64,000 nt of DNA from Nansenia antarctica (taxonomy: Eukaryota; Chordata; Actinopteri; Argentiniformes; Microstomatidae): positions 11,496,167 to 11,560,166 of the forward strand of contig OZ022349.1 of the NCBI GenBank assembly GCA_963989245.1, written 5' to 3'. Positions within the stretch are counted from its first letter, which is position 1. Each line of letters starts with the position of its first letter. The position numbers were made by a program, and so were the translations under genes. Below the pieces are notes generated by a model that searched no databases, was not told the origin of the DNA, and was given only the letters and a program-made list of their open reading frames with translations. Positions 1 through 11,775 of this stretch are shown in pieces.

Positions 1-1080
1 CCTCACCAACACTGCTCCCACCCCTCCCAAACCCACTACGCTACACTCAGTCTCTGGCTTATCAGTTTCCCCCCCCCCATCCCTGATGATATTCTAAAAC
101 TGATCACATCTAAGTGAGAAGCCACCTGCCCTCTCAATCCTGTCCCCTCCCCTCTTCTCCAATCCATTTCCAAAGACCTCCTTCCTTTCCTTACCACAGT
201 AATCAACTGCTCTATGCACAGGATCTGTCTTTGAGGATCTGCCTTTAAGACAGCCAGAGTCAAGCCTCTTCTCAAGAAACCAGCTCTTGACACGTCTTCT
301 GTCCGCAACTACAGACCAGTATCCCTTCTCTCCTTCTTATCTAAGACCCTTGAACGCGCTGTATCGAACCAACAATCTCACTCTCTCCTTCAGAACAGAC
401 TGAGCTACTCTTCCGCCTGGGGAAAGCCTTCCCTCTCCAAAACTTCTCCATCACAGTAGAGAACTCTACAGTGACCTCCTCCCAGACAGCCAAGAACCTT
501 GTTGTGATCCCCAACAACCTCTTATCTTGTGCGGCGAACATCACAGCGACAGCTCGCTCCTGCAGATTCTGCCTCTACAACATCAGAACGATACATCCAT
601 TCCTCACCAGAGAAGCAGCACAACTCCTGGTCCAGACACTTACGTATGATCTCCCGTCTTGACCACTGCAACACACTCCTGGCCGGGCTCCCCGCCTCCG
701 CCATCAGACCTCTGCAGCTCATCCAGAATGCTGCCACCCATCTGGTGTTCAATCTCCCCAAATTCTCCCATGTCACCCCTCTCCTCCGCAACCTTCACTG
801 GCTCCCGATAGCAGCTCACATTAGATTCAAGACCCTTGTGTTCGCCTACCGGGCGGCAAAGGGAACTGCCCCTTCCTACATGCAAGCAATGGTCAGCTCC
901 CATACACCTGCCCATGGAGTCCTCCTCCACCTCTGCTGGCCGACTGGCTCCACCGGCTCTACAGGGTTGCAGCAGTCACATTACCTGGTAACAGCATTTC
1001 ACCATCCTGGCACCTTTCTAGTGGAACGAGCTCCCCACCGCTGTCAGGACTGCAGAGTCACTCCTTATCGTCCGCCATAG
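1..1080 (+). pseudogene. L2 reverse transcriptase pseudogene (ORF2 remnant)
   Basis: Coding remnant of the L2 element above. It is readable in at least two frames: one to about 660, another from about 529 to 1080, implying frameshift(s). The reading frame after about 1000 is also shifted relative to the 18.2-kb copy. The central catalytic palm of the polymerase has been lost, so it cannot encode an active reverse transcriptase. No start is visible because the 5' part lies outside the window. Confidence 0.7.
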
Positions 1081-1240
1081 ACTAAACACCTATCTAAAAT
1101 AAAATTTAATTTTTTTTTTTCGAGCATTATGACTGCATAACTGAAAAAGAGATACTTTTCTTGCGATGACTGATGGATAGATGATTAATTTACTTAAATA
1201 AATGTATTTGTTGTAAGTCGCTAAATGCCAAAAATATCAA
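1..1240 (+). mobile_element. L2-type LINE, 3' part, degenerate
   Basis: Remnant of a non-LTR retrotransposon of the L2 clade, running off the left edge of the window. Translated pieces match the L2 reverse transcriptase: NYRPVSLLSFLSKTLERA near 310-365, then a C-terminal block from about 655 to 1000 containing RLDHCNTLLAGLPASAI, RPLQLIQNAATHLVFN and FKTLVFAYRAAKGTAPSYMQ. The 3' tail after 1081 includes GCGATGACTGATGGATAG and a decayed form of the teleost L2 tail (AAGTCGCT..AAATG..). The sequence jumps from the finger region straight to the C-terminal region, so the palm with the catalytic YADD motif is missing. A second, better preserved copy lies at 18185-19800. Family known for fish; internal deletion seen directly. 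Confidence 0.8.
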
Positions 1241-1630
1241 TATAAATGTAGAAAAAGAAGAGTTTGTGATGTGCAACGTTACGGTTTATGTAAAATTGTA
1301 TAGCTAAATGTCTAATCAAGTTTTAATCTGTAACTGTGTGTATTTTGTAAAACACACATCCTGATATTTAATACTTTTATACATGGATTGTCCTCAGATG
1401 TAGCGCACAAGGATATCGGATTAATAGCAATAAATATCAGTTTTTAACTGTCTCTCCCCTCTCTTCGGTCAATAACAGCATTTTACATCTCTGACCAAAG
1501 TCCATTATCCTCCTCAGTGTACAGCCATGTGATGTAAAGAATATTGTCTCCTTCGGTTTCATCTTCCGCCACAATCCTATGGGATTATGAGGAGTGTCTG
1601 AGAACATCCTGTAGAGAGTTTTAGGGTGAG

Positions 1631-1634
<4 letters not shown>
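1241..1634. other. Unique non-coding sequence
   Basis: AT-rich sequence after the L2 tail. I see no repeat, long open frame or RNA gene in it. Confidence 0.5.
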
Positions 1635-1702
<68 letters not shown>

Positions 1703-1707
1703 TGTGT
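1635..1707. repeat. (GT)n microsatellite
   Basis: About 36 near-perfect GT units with one TATG interruption near the right end. Alternating purine-pyrimidine DNA of this kind gives open frames on both strands that are not genes. Confidence 0.95.
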
Positions 1708-3098
1708 CAAAGAAAGACCTCTCTTTCTGGCCATCGCCGCAGATGCAACCAGAGTCCAGTGGGAGAGCGGTCGCTCCCTCTGTGTTTAACCTAGGTCTGG
1801 CTCCTGTCTCTGTTATTAACTGCACCTGTATGGATCCACCCCCATAGAGGTTAGGCTCAATAATGCCTTCCTGGAAAAGTACTCTGGACATGAGCTATTG
1901 TGGGTTTAGCTCCCTCTGGCCTCTACAGTAATTATGTCTCTTGTTACCTGCAGTGCCTTGGCATAAAAACATGTACTGTGCACGGGCAGCACACATTTCT
2001 CTATACACTGAGTTTAAATCCTCTGTGTTAGTACATTCATAACCACAACAGTTATGGCATAACTTGATAATGATGTTAATGCGAGATGTCTCTGAACCTG
2101 AAATGGCTGCAAGTGGTGTTACCATCACCTCAGGATAGAAATTGCTCATAGGCCAAGATGTACGACCCATACCATTAGGAAGAAAAGTATGATGCTGACG
2201 TCTGAACAGTCTGTCTAAAGGAAATGTCCTCCTCCTCCTCTGTGATGCTGAGGACTACCCACACCTCGGGCACTGCATTACCTACAGTAAACGCCATTCC
2301 ACTCAGAACTGAGGAAAGGCCATCAGGCCCACAGAGACCCATTACTGTGTTAAGCTAAGTGTTAATTAAGGCCAAAGTAGTGGGCGGCTCATGAAGGAGG
2401 ACACTCAGTACATTAGTCATTTTACTACAGAATCATTTGCATCTTTGCAGTACGCTGAGATTGGGGTGATTCTTTGATAGAGAGAGAAAATACATGTGCT
2501 TTAGAAAATAGATTATATAATTACTATATGATTGGATAGTGGTTCTGAGATGAATGCTGTTAAATTATAATAATAGAGTTACAGAACTCTGTTTATGTGC
2601 AGATCAGAAGGAGTGTGCATGTGTATTTGTGTAATCCGTCTCATTGTGGTCTCCCCCTAAACCAATTAGGTTTTCACACGACTTTAGACTTTCGTTAGTT
2701 CAAAAACTGTTGCTTGTTATTATCCCTCCATACATTCCACCATCTTGACGATCAGGCTACATATTATTAAAGACTAACAGTTCACAGCAACCAGTGAAGT
2801 GTCAAGTGGAGAGCGGGAGAGGAGAGAAAGCTGGAAAACAACTGAAGTTCAAAACAAATTGGCCATTTGGCCCTTTTTATTACACAAACAACATTGTTTT
2901 GATTAGATTCTGAACAATAATGGAAAAATATAACAACTATGTGCTGGTCTTGAAATATATATATATATATATGAAAATAATATTCTCACTTTTTATATCA
3001 TTAGCAAAAGCTTTAATGTAGCATCATCGTAACAAGCAAAACTCAACAATTGTTGATGTAATATTTGTTTGTTATTAAGTGGGTAAGGCAAAGAAACA
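1708..3098. other. Unique non-coding sequence
   Basis: No recognisable element. It holds a short AT run at 2957-2972 and nothing else that stands out. Confidence 0.5.
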
Positions 3099-3655
3099 TT
3101 GTTGGTTGTGTAGAGGCAGGTTCAGGGTTGTTGGTTGTCTAGAGGCAGGTTCAGGGTTGTTGGTTGTCTAGAGGCAGGTTCAGGGTTGTTGGTTGTCTAG
3201 AGGCAGGTTCAGGGTTGTTGGTTGTCTAGAGGCAGGTTCAGGGTTGTTGGTTGTCTAGAGGCAGGTTCAGGGTTGTTGGTTGTCTAGAGGCAGGTTCAGG
3301 GTTGTTGGTTGTCTAGAGGCAGGTTCAGGGTTGTTGCTTGTGTAGAGGCAGGTTCAGGGTTGTTGGTTGTCTAGAGGCAGGTTCAGGGTTGTTGGTTGTC
3401 TAGAGGCAGGTTCAGGGTTGTTGCTTGTGTAGAGGCAGGTTCAGGGTTGTTGCTTGTCTAGAGGCAGGTTCAGGGTTGTTGGTTGTCTAGAGGCAGGTTC
3501 AGGGTTGTTGGTTGTCTAGAGGCAGGTTCAGGGTTGTTGCTTGTCTAGAGGCAGGTTCAGGGTTGTTGCTTGTCTAGAGGCAGGTTCAGGGTTGTTGGTT
3601 GTCTAGAGGCAGGTTCAGGGTTGTTGGTTGTGTGTTGGCAGATCCAGGGTTGTTT
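3099..3655. repeat. 29-bp minisatellite, about 19 copies
   Basis: Head-to-tail array of a 29-bp unit (core TCTAGAGGCAGGTTCAGG followed by GTTGTTGGTTG). Eighteen copies are nearly identical and the last, near 3630, is degenerate (GTGTTGGCAGATCCAGG). Variation is concentrated at two positions, G/C in TTGSTTG and C/G in GTSTAG. The combinations are GG-type (most copies), GC with GTGTAG (about copies 9 and 12) and GC with GTCTAG (about copies 13, 16 and 17). There are no unique spacers, so it is not CRISPR-like. High homogeneity suggests recent expansion or gene conversion. Confidence 0.95.
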
Positions 3656-4210
3656 AGCATCCTTAACCCTAGTCGGATGCATCTAGTGTGTGAGCATTAT
3701 CTAGCCTACATGTCTAGTAGTGGATTAAAATGTTTATGAGCTACATTGACCATTCCACGCTATTGAAATAGGCCTGGTTATATATGGAAATGAACATAGG
3801 CTTTTCCCCACTTCACAGTCAACTTGATTAAAGTTTTCTATGATGCTTCTACTGAGGAATTGCTCCGGTTCAACGCAATTTTACATGGCAGCCGAGTTGA
3901 GTGATCTGGCTCACTCTTAAAGTTACAGGGCCCTGGCAAATTTATCACGCAGAGTGAATATAGACATCCATACCATACAGACTAGTGACAAGGTTACGGT
4001 TGCCAGCGCATTCAATCACATCGCTGGAATAGAACCCTGTCTCTATTTTTCTTCATCACTCAGATGCAAATAAAAGACATCCATCAAGTGGCTGACAGCG
4101 TTCAGCGGATAACTAACTGCTAGCATAATGATTGCCTTTCAGGCTCCCACTGTGGGCATGTTATGGCCTTACCGCTTGCTAGCCAGCTGGTCATTGTCCA
4201 TGGCCAGTGA

Positions 4211-4212
<2 letters not shown>
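3656..4212. other. Unique non-coding sequence
   Basis: No repeat or coding signal recognised between the minisatellite and the next GT tract. Confidence 0.5.

Positions 4213-4254
<42 letters not shown>
4213..4254. repeat. (GT)n microsatellite
   Basis: Perfect run of about 21 GT units. Confidence 0.95.
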
Positions 4255-4255
<1 letters not shown>

Positions 4256-6505
4256 CATTTGAGTGTTACATTTCAGTTTCATTTGTGTCAGATCTTACAT
4301 GCTGTTAGATCCAGGCCTACATACACTACATCAATGTATTTTGGGTATTACTCCTATCCAAAAAACACCACAAACACAAATTATAGCACTAGATGCATGC
4401 AGAAATGAACAATAGGCTAGTTAAAAATGACTAGGAAAAAAAACTAGGATGTTTGGTTGGATCTCCTTCTCTCCTTCCCACCCCCCGCATCTCTTTGCTC
4501 CAGGCTATGTCTTATCCCTTAACATTATTAGCGAGTTTACAGGGAGGAATCTAGAAGTTTCTCTGTGCTCTCTCTCTCCACAGGAAATCTCTGAGGGACC
4601 AATCAGTGCCTCAGTAATCCTTCAGTCTAATGTGAGCTTCTGTCTTCTCTCTGCCTTTCCATCATTCCTCCACTCTCACTAACCGAAATTCAAAGCGTTT
4701 AGAAGGATGGAAATCCCTCATATTCACTTGTTTTTTTCGTCGATTGAGACATTCTCGCTGTGCATCACAATAGCTCTCTTTGAGGCCAATAAACAATACA
4801 TCTCTTTATTCTCAGCACAATATTTTCCCTTTCCCCTTAAAAAGGAGTAAACAAATGACAATATGGTTCCTGAATGTTGGTTTAAACACACCTCTAATGT
4901 AAGACAATCTACCGTAAAAAGCCTCAAGTTGTGATTAAAAAGATACGTTGAACTAATGCATCTGGCCCCTGTTTGTGAAAAATGGTAATTCGGTGTAGGA
5001 ACTCCCATCTCACACACTTATGTGAGCCGACTGGTTGGTTGGGTTCTGGCATCATGCATATAATGAGTTGGCTAGGCTTCTTCTTTGGCTCTATCTTTAG
5101 TAACTGTACTGTTGTGGTTCACAGGATAACCCAACGGTTCTGGAAGAGTCTAGAGGAATTCTGTGACTGTCTGGGCATCCTTCTTATTCTCCCTTTGACA
5201 TGGCTGCCTTCAAAGCCAATGCAGCAATAGGCTGCTGCCAGCTTAATCCAATTTGTATGCTTTACTGTAAGATAAAAGAAAACAAAAACTTCCCAAAGAC
5301 AGGCCTGCATCATGGTGGCAGAAGAAGTTCACAGGTGCGGCAGCTTTGGATGGTGGCGTTGCCTTTCCTATGACTTGAGTTAAATGTAATCTTTCTATGT
5401 TTTTAGGTTTTATTGGCGGAGTATTGTGTAGAGTTGGATTTGCTTTTAAAAAGAGATGCAGTATTTAAGAAAGAGAGACTAAAGCTACAGACACCATCAC
5501 ATACACTCGTAGACCTGCCCTTCAAACCGTAAGAATGACTGTTAACGGTAAGTGAAACTTACAAGCGTGCATTAGAGATGTTGGTATCACTTGGACTGTG
5601 TTGAAAACTGGCACCGACACAGGAAAATGTATGCTACTGCTTGGCAAGAAAGTCTATTATCCATTGTGGGTCTTGAGTAGATGCGATGGAGCAGACAGCA
5701 GTACAAAATGAGATGTATCTCTTTGGAATAGAAAACGACAGTTGCTTTTTTTCCCCCCTTTCTCTTTCTCTCCCTGGGTCTCAGGGAGGGAATGAATTAG
5801 GCAAGACTTCTAAGACATGTGGGAAACATAAGTGAAAAGAGACACGCACCAGGGAAATTATTTCTTTCCTAATTATTCGTTGGACAATTTAATCCCGTCA
5901 TAAAAAAGAGCCCCAGAGAACTGATGAGGAGAGAAGAAGAATTAAATAATTTGTATTGACTAAATCTGTGATATCGGAGTAAATTAAACTGGACTATGAT
6001 ACACACAAACTGCTTAGTGGTAATTGGTTTATCCTGTCAGATTCAATAGAAATAATTGAGGATACAAACATGTGGGTATTGTCTTGTCCATGAAAGACAT
6101 TCATCAGGGGTCAAATCTTTGATGGAATGATAATCCCTTCTTTAGATAAAAAATAATCTCCCCCCCTCAATGTTTTCACTCCAGTTTATAATCTTTCGTT
6201 AATTTGTCCTGCTCACTCACACACACAAACTCAGTCCTTTACAAAAGAGGGAAATTGGGAGCTATTTTCTTCTCTCCATCCATGTACTTTCTATTTCCAT
6301 TCATGTTGCAGGCAACTGGGAGAAACTGAGCGACTGAGCGATTCCAAAATGTCTGCCGTGGGTGGTAATCACTGATTACTAATCAGGGTGCTCTGTGTGT
6401 GATCATTTGGTCTATTTTGGCAGTGATAAACTGAAGCCAGATACTGCAGTTTCTCCTCAGGCTGTTCTGGTGGTGGAGGATCCAGGGCCTTGCAAGGCCA
6501 GGAGG
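4255..6505. other. Unique non-coding sequence
   Basis: Single-copy looking DNA. The only feature I can point to is the exon-like segment at 5407-5547, listed separately. Short open frames here resemble no protein that I know. Confidence 0.45.
5407..5547 (+). other. Exon-like segment (speculative)
   Basis: The segment is bounded by an acceptor-like TTTCTATGTTTTTAG and a strong donor ACG|GTAAGTG. One frame is open for 41 codons from the acceptor but stops at 5530-5532; a weaker donor (GTAAGA) sits at 5529 just before that stop. Alternatively, GTATTTAAG near 5461 could act as a TATA-like box with a short first exon starting ATG ACT GTT at 5535 and using the strong donor. The protein is not recognised and chance is a fair explanation in 64 kb of DNA. 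Confidence 0.12.
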
Positions 6506-6513
6506 GTTAGGCA

Positions 6514-6820
6514 CAGGGCCGGTCCTAGGCATAGGCTGAACTAGGCGGTCGCCTAGGGTGCCAAATGCCTGGTAGGGCGCCAAATGCCCCCCCCCCCCCC
6601 CCCCAAAAAAAAGAAGTCATGTCTCTATGAAAATTATGTCTCAGCCTACTGTCTCTATTACGCTTCACGATTAGTCACACTCGCCTCTTGCGAACCATAA
6701 GGCAGTACTGGTGGCTTAATGTGGTGGTGGTGGTGGTGGTGGCGCCCCTAAAACTTGGGGGGAGGGGGTCATCAAATCATACTCTCGCCTAGGGCACCTA
6801 AATGCCTAGGACCGGCCCTG
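6514..6820. mobile_element. hAT-type MITE with 8-bp target duplication
   Basis: A 307-bp non-autonomous element. The terminal inverted repeats begin CAGGGCCGGTCCTAGGCAT; the first 19 bases match the reverse complement of the right end exactly. It is flanked by GTTAGGCA (6506-6513) and GTTAGGTA (6821-6828), an 8-bp duplication with one mismatch, as expected for the hAT superfamily. The interior carries a poly-C/poly-A run (about 6586-6611), a (TGG)n run near 6721-6742 and no transposase. The single mismatch suggests an insertion of moderate age. Confidence 0.85.
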
Positions 6821-6828
6821 GTTAGGTA

Positions 6829-8285
6829 CTATGGATGCAGTGAACAAACAGATGGTTTCCCTGAGCTGCTCTCTAACTACAGTCACATGCAACTTGGTAT
6901 CATGTTGCCACCAGAGGGACCATCTCAAAACTGTACATTCTCTACTCTTTAGGTGATGGAATTGGACCAAAATGAGTTGCTTTTACATTATAGTTTCAAA
7001 CAGAGGACCCCAGTGTATCCTGAGCCCTACCCAATCCTTGCTCCCACTTAAATCTAACAAGACAAAGGGAAATTAACGGTAATCACAGTTGTCCTGGGAC
7101 CATTGTTGATATTTCTCATTCCCTATAGTTATATTCTACTTCCTTTATTACTGTAATACACACAAGGAGAGGCAAGGAACGGAGAACTCTTATCTCACTG
7201 TGCCTAGAGCTTTGCACTGCAGGCTTTGGTTAGCAGTTTGTGTAAACATGTATAAGCCAAAACAGTACATCTCTACACAATAGGTTGTACTTGTAGGTTG
7301 GTGACATGGTGTGCTTACTTTTGTTATGAGCTGAGACAAAATACTCCAAAATAAGAAAATACATTAAAATAAAAAACTCTCTTTCTGTGCAACAATACAT
7401 TTATTATTTATAACCGCAACATTCTATCTTATTCACTGGTGCATTATCATAAGCTTGTTAGGCGTGTTCGTCCCACTGGCATTAGAATGTTAGGAACAAC
7501 GCCTCCAATTCTGTGTCTGTGTCTGTGTTTATGATTCCATATGCCCTCTCGAGGCGCCTGACAGAGTGGGATTTGTGTTGTTTTTCTGCAAACCTCAGCA
7601 GCCGTTTCTCTCCAGGTTAATTAAAAATCAAACTTGGCCTCCCCTTCACCTTGACTCAACTCAGGTAGCTTAGCAGAAATGCTCCTACAGCCTCAGCAGC
7701 AAGGTACTGTTAGGTGTATTATTTTAAAAAATCTAAATGACACCAGCCTTACCCTATCATCAAAGTCATGCTTGTTAACTATGTGATCATAGACTCCTAT
7801 ATAATCGGATATGAACACATGACAAGCTAGAATGAGCTCTCCCACAAGGCATGGGAATGAAGGTAAACAAACATCAATCAGAAACTGAACTCTACTAGAT
7901 GGAGTATCCACTAGCATTATACAATCCCAAATAGACATTGATTTGTTATGACGCAATTAGCCATGCTTACAGTATCTACAACGAGCCAATACATGATCTA
8001 TTGAACCCATGAAATCCAATCTAATCTGACAACTCTAGATAGGAAAATCCTTTACCCAATATGGTATGATCCATGACAGACTGGCTGTAGCATTAACGAT
8101 AGAAATAGAATAGCTAGACCAGACATGGTTCTTAAATCCACATGTTTAGTTTTTTTTAATACACCAGACCCCCGATATGGTGTCACAAAACATAATGTAT
8201 CATTGTTGTGTGGACATAATTGGAGAATCCACAGAGGGGATGCGATAGTAATACACAGATCAAACATCCCAAATGGTATACCCCA
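6829..8285. other. Unique non-coding sequence
   Basis: No repeat family or coding exon recognised. The piece around 7555-7660 (containing GGTTAATTAAAAATC) has the look of a regulatory island, on texture alone. Confidence 0.4.
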
Positions 8286-8835
8286 AAAAAAACCTGGAAG
8301 GACAACACAAAAGCCACCATCAAGAAGGCACAACAGCGGCTATACACCCTGAGAGTCCTCAGGAAGGAACACAGCAAGCAGGAGATACTGGTGACCTTCT
8401 ACCGCGGCGCAGTGGAGAGCATCCTCACCTACGGCATCTGCAACTGGTTCTCCAGCTGCACAACAGCGGAGAGAAATGCGCTACAGAGAGTCGTGAGAAC
8501 AGCACAGAAGATCACCGGCGCCCCCCTCCCCTCTCTGGAAGAGCTGTACAACACACGCTGTCTCAGGAAGGCCTCCTCAGGGGAGCCACCCCTCCTAAAT
8601 TTCGTTGTTTGGTACCTGTACTGTAGCAATGACAATAAAGTCCATTCATTCATTCATTCATTCATTCATTCAGGAAGGCCTCCAAGATCTCCAGGGACCC
8701 GACCCACCCTGGGTACGAACACTTTACGGGCTGCCCTCGAAAAGGCGGTTCAGGACCTTGGCCGCAAGGACAAACAGACTGAAGAACAGCTTCTACCACA
8801 GGGCCGTCCAGGCCCTGAACACAGCAAAGACCTAG
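8286..8835 (+). pseudogene. LINE reverse transcriptase C-terminal pseudogene
   Basis: C-terminal, thumb-like part of the reverse transcriptase of the element above. It lacks the catalytic palm through 5' truncation and is split at 8577 by the 93-bp nested insertion. The frame on either side of the insertion matches the family (..TRCLRKAS / RKASKISRDPTHPG..), which shows the insertion came after the ORF landed here. Confidence 0.65.
8577..8669 (+). mobile_element. Tail-only LINE insertion (93 bp) with 14-bp target duplication
   Basis: Fragment made only of the last part of the Rex1/CR1-like 3' UTR plus an (ATTC)n tail. It lies between two copies of TCAGGAAGGCCTCC (8563-8576 and 8670-8683), the target site duplication. 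Its 63-bp UTR segment (8578-8640) is identical to the host element's own tail at 9113-9175. This is target-primed reverse transcription that stopped almost at once. Confidence 0.85.
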
Positions 8836-9219
8836 GTTCTGGGCCCTGGACAGTCTGGACGGATTGATGGCAGCTGCTGGACTGAAAAAATCAGGTGTAG
8901 TGCTGAGGCACAAACATGTACATTTCAAGCCTGCAAACTGCACTTTAAATAAATGTGAAATAACACTATTGTGCAATATGACAACCCTAGTCGTCTATCT
9001 GTACAGTACAGTATAGTGGATAGTGTACATAGCCTTTATTTATGTAAACCAGCTCCTTCCCTTCTTGTGATTTTTTTTTAAAAGTGATTTTTTTTCTTCC
9101 CTTTCCTAACACCAGGGGAGCCACCCCTCCTAAATTTCGTTGTTTGGTACCTGTACTGTAGCAATGACAATAAAGACCATTAATTAATTAATTAATTAAT
9201 TAATTCATTCATTCATTCA

Positions 9220-10814
9220 AATGGTGGCCAGTCCACCCAAAGTCCATCCTGATTTCAATTGTACTTTCCATTCTACGTATTACAATTCTATGTCCAGTCC
9301 AAGCCCGTATACAGTACTAACAGAGGAGCTGGGGTCTCCCCTCCAGAACTCAGTTCCTCTTGCAGTTGTACTGAGTCCAGTTGAGGGGCGATTTCCCTAG
9401 CCAATGTAGCCCCAGGCTTGCTTTCAGGGACCTTTGGGCCTGGTCTTTGAAGCCAACTGTGAGGGTCCAACCACAGGGGAGCTGCTACTGACAGGCCTCC
9501 ACAGCCCTGATGAAAGATGTTTGTTCTAGAACTTTCCCAACACCTGTTGGCAGAGTAACATTGTCTGATCTAATCCCCTTGACATGAGTTGTGAGTTGTG
9601 TTTCTGGTTTGCACGATGCAAGCCAAAACCCCCAGATGATTCAGTGTTATTCTGGAGTCTGATTGTTTATCCTGTGAAATGTCACATGATCGTATAACAG
9701 GCGTCACAATAAAGCACGACACGATGGATTCTATGTAATGTACATGCCCAATCCAAATCCCTTTGGGACTTTGTCATGTTAGAAAGTCCTACATGTCTTA
9801 GACATAATAGTACAGGACAGGACATTGACAAAGTCGACATCAATGAGAGAGAGAGAGAGAGAGAGCGAGAGAGCTCTCTACGACCTGTCAAAAGCCAGAT
9901 CTACTAGTATTATGACAAAGACACTGGTTTCCATAGCAACTGCTTAGTTAGCCAGTTTGCTGTAGTGGGGCTGGTTGTGTTAGATGTATATCCTCCCTTT
10001 GGATGTGTGACAAGTGTAGCATATGGCTGTGGTTTCTCACTGTAACAAGTTCCTGATTGCGCACACAGTAGCCCCGCTCTCTTCCAATAATCTGTCTCTC
10101 ATGTCATCCGAGAGGGTCTCAAGGAGATATGTGGTGGAGAGAGAGCTCTTGTTTAACCTGCTGCCAGATTGTGTTGTGGTAAAGATACAATATATGTTTT
10201 TGGAACTCAAACACATAATTAAAATAAGCAACAGAATGTCAACGTTGCTTTGTTGAGGTGACACACGTGCAACTCTGGGAGTTCCAACGTACTCACTCTT
10301 TAATAAGTTGATGGTTCATTTGATGAAGCCGGATGTCTTACTGCTAATTGCCTTGTTGTGTCATCCCTGTACACGCACAGCCTTGTTGTTTGTCTTGGTT
10401 CTTGGAACATGAGACATAAGCCTACTGCATTAGAGACACAGAGGAGCTCCCAAGGTTACCTCCACTCAACATTATGAAGACTTAAGAGAATCCGCCACAA
10501 CTGAAAATAAACAAATAAAAGACTCGTAATTACCACACTGGCTAGGCCCATGTGCCAGACCCCCCCCCCCCCCCTCCCCCCGTTGAATTATTAATTTCCT
10601 GCATTATTCAACAAAGCTTTATTTATCCTTTCCACAGGATTTTAATCTTTGTTGCTGATGACTTTGTTTCAATATTTATGAAAGCTGTTTTTTAAATAAA
10701 GATGGAACTGAGAAATGAAATTGTCTCGTGGATCAAAGAAACCTGGATGTGAGGCCAGGTGTATGTCACTTGTGTAAGAGAAATCATAACATATTCTGTT
10801 GGATGCTGACAACA

Positions 10815-10816
<2 letters not shown>
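9220..10816. other. Unique non-coding sequence
   Basis: Contains a short (GA)n run at 9845-9865 and a poly-C run at about 10560-10582. No other element or gene recognised. Confidence 0.5.
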
Positions 10817-10873
<57 letters not shown>

Positions 10874-10874
10874 T
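10817..10874. repeat. (GT)n then (GA)n microsatellite
   Basis: About 23 GT units followed directly by a few GA units. Confidence 0.95.
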
Positions 10875-11461
10875 GTGTGCACCTGTCCACTCTATGCAGT
10901 GTTGTGAATGTTTGGTTGTTCTTCTGCCTGTGACAGGGTTGTAATTTTTAGGCATGGTCATTTTTAAAAAGAATTCCATTTTACTCCAAATATGAAAGTG
11001 CAAATTGTAAGCTTTCAAATTATGTGTCATACATTGAAATCCACTGAAAATAGTTGAAGAACATACAGTATTCTTATTTGAATGTTGGTCCACCTCAAAC
11101 TAAATACCGGTGAAACACGCTCTGAATCAAACACAGGCAAATCAGCTGCTAATAGTTAGGGCTAAAAAGGAAATTCGCTACAAACTAACTGCATGTTTAG
11201 CACATCAAAACAGGCTGATAGAACATCATCATGCTAAAAAAACATACATAATTAGATGATCACACAGTCCTTGCTTTTGAACATGTCCTAAAACATACGT
11301 TTGTTTAAAAAGCCATGTATCCCTTACCAGTAGCCTACGGCAGACGAGACAGTGAATCCAATTCACAAATGATAAGTATCTTGTGATCCTAAAACTGTTG
11401 TTTGTTATATCAAGTGGGCTCTTCAACACTTACATTTTCGTAATATGCAAAAATATATATT
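10875..11461. other. Unique non-coding sequence
   Basis: No recognisable repeat or coding signal. Confidence 0.5.
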
Positions 11462-11742
11462 TTTGACCATGTGCATCCCTTTATGGCCACAATTTACCCA
11501 TCTTCTAATGGCTACTTCCAGCATGATAATGCCCCATGTCACAAAGCAAAAGTCTCCAGTTCAGTGTTTTTCAGTGGCCTTCCCAGTCACTGCGTCTGAA
11601 TCCAATAGAACACATTTGGGATGTGGTAGAACTAGAGATTCACAGCTTGAAAGTGCACCTGAAAATGCATGACGCAATCGTGTCATCATGGACCAGAATC
11701 TCAAAGGAATGTTTCCAACATCTTGTGGAATCAATGCCATGA
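11462..11742 (+). pseudogene. Tc1-like transposase C-terminal pseudogene
   Basis: Fragment of the DDE transposase including the second catalytic aspartate region and the C-terminal end. There is at least one frameshift between 11535 and 11560. It cannot be active because the DNA-binding domain and first catalytic aspartate are absent. Confidence 0.7.
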
Positions 11743-11775
11743 AGAATTGAGGCTGTTTTTAGAGCAAAAGGGAAG

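Larger units (their letters stand above)
8286..9219 (+). mobile_element. Rex1/CR1-like LINE, 5'-truncated, with nested tail insertion
   Basis: 3' end of a Jockey-superfamily LINE. The ORF remnant includes KKAQQRLYTLRVLRKEHSKQ, FYRGAVESILTYGICNWFSS and ALQRVVRTAQKITGAPLPSL, and resumes after an insertion with RLKNSFYHRAVQALNTAKT near 8770-8835. A 3' UTR follows, ending with AATTTCGTTGTTTGGTACC, AATGACAATAAAG and an AATT/ATTC tandem tail (9113-9219). At 8577-8669 a second copy of the same tail is inserted into the ORF, bounded by a 14-bp duplication. The clade (Rex1 versus another CR1-like LINE) is inferred from the C-terminal motif and the ATTC tail. Confidence 0.75.

Noticed and set aside
3099..3655. 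CRISPR-like regular spacing
   Set aside because: The 29-bp unit repeats without unique spacers and the DNA is clearly from a vertebrate; it is a minisatellite.
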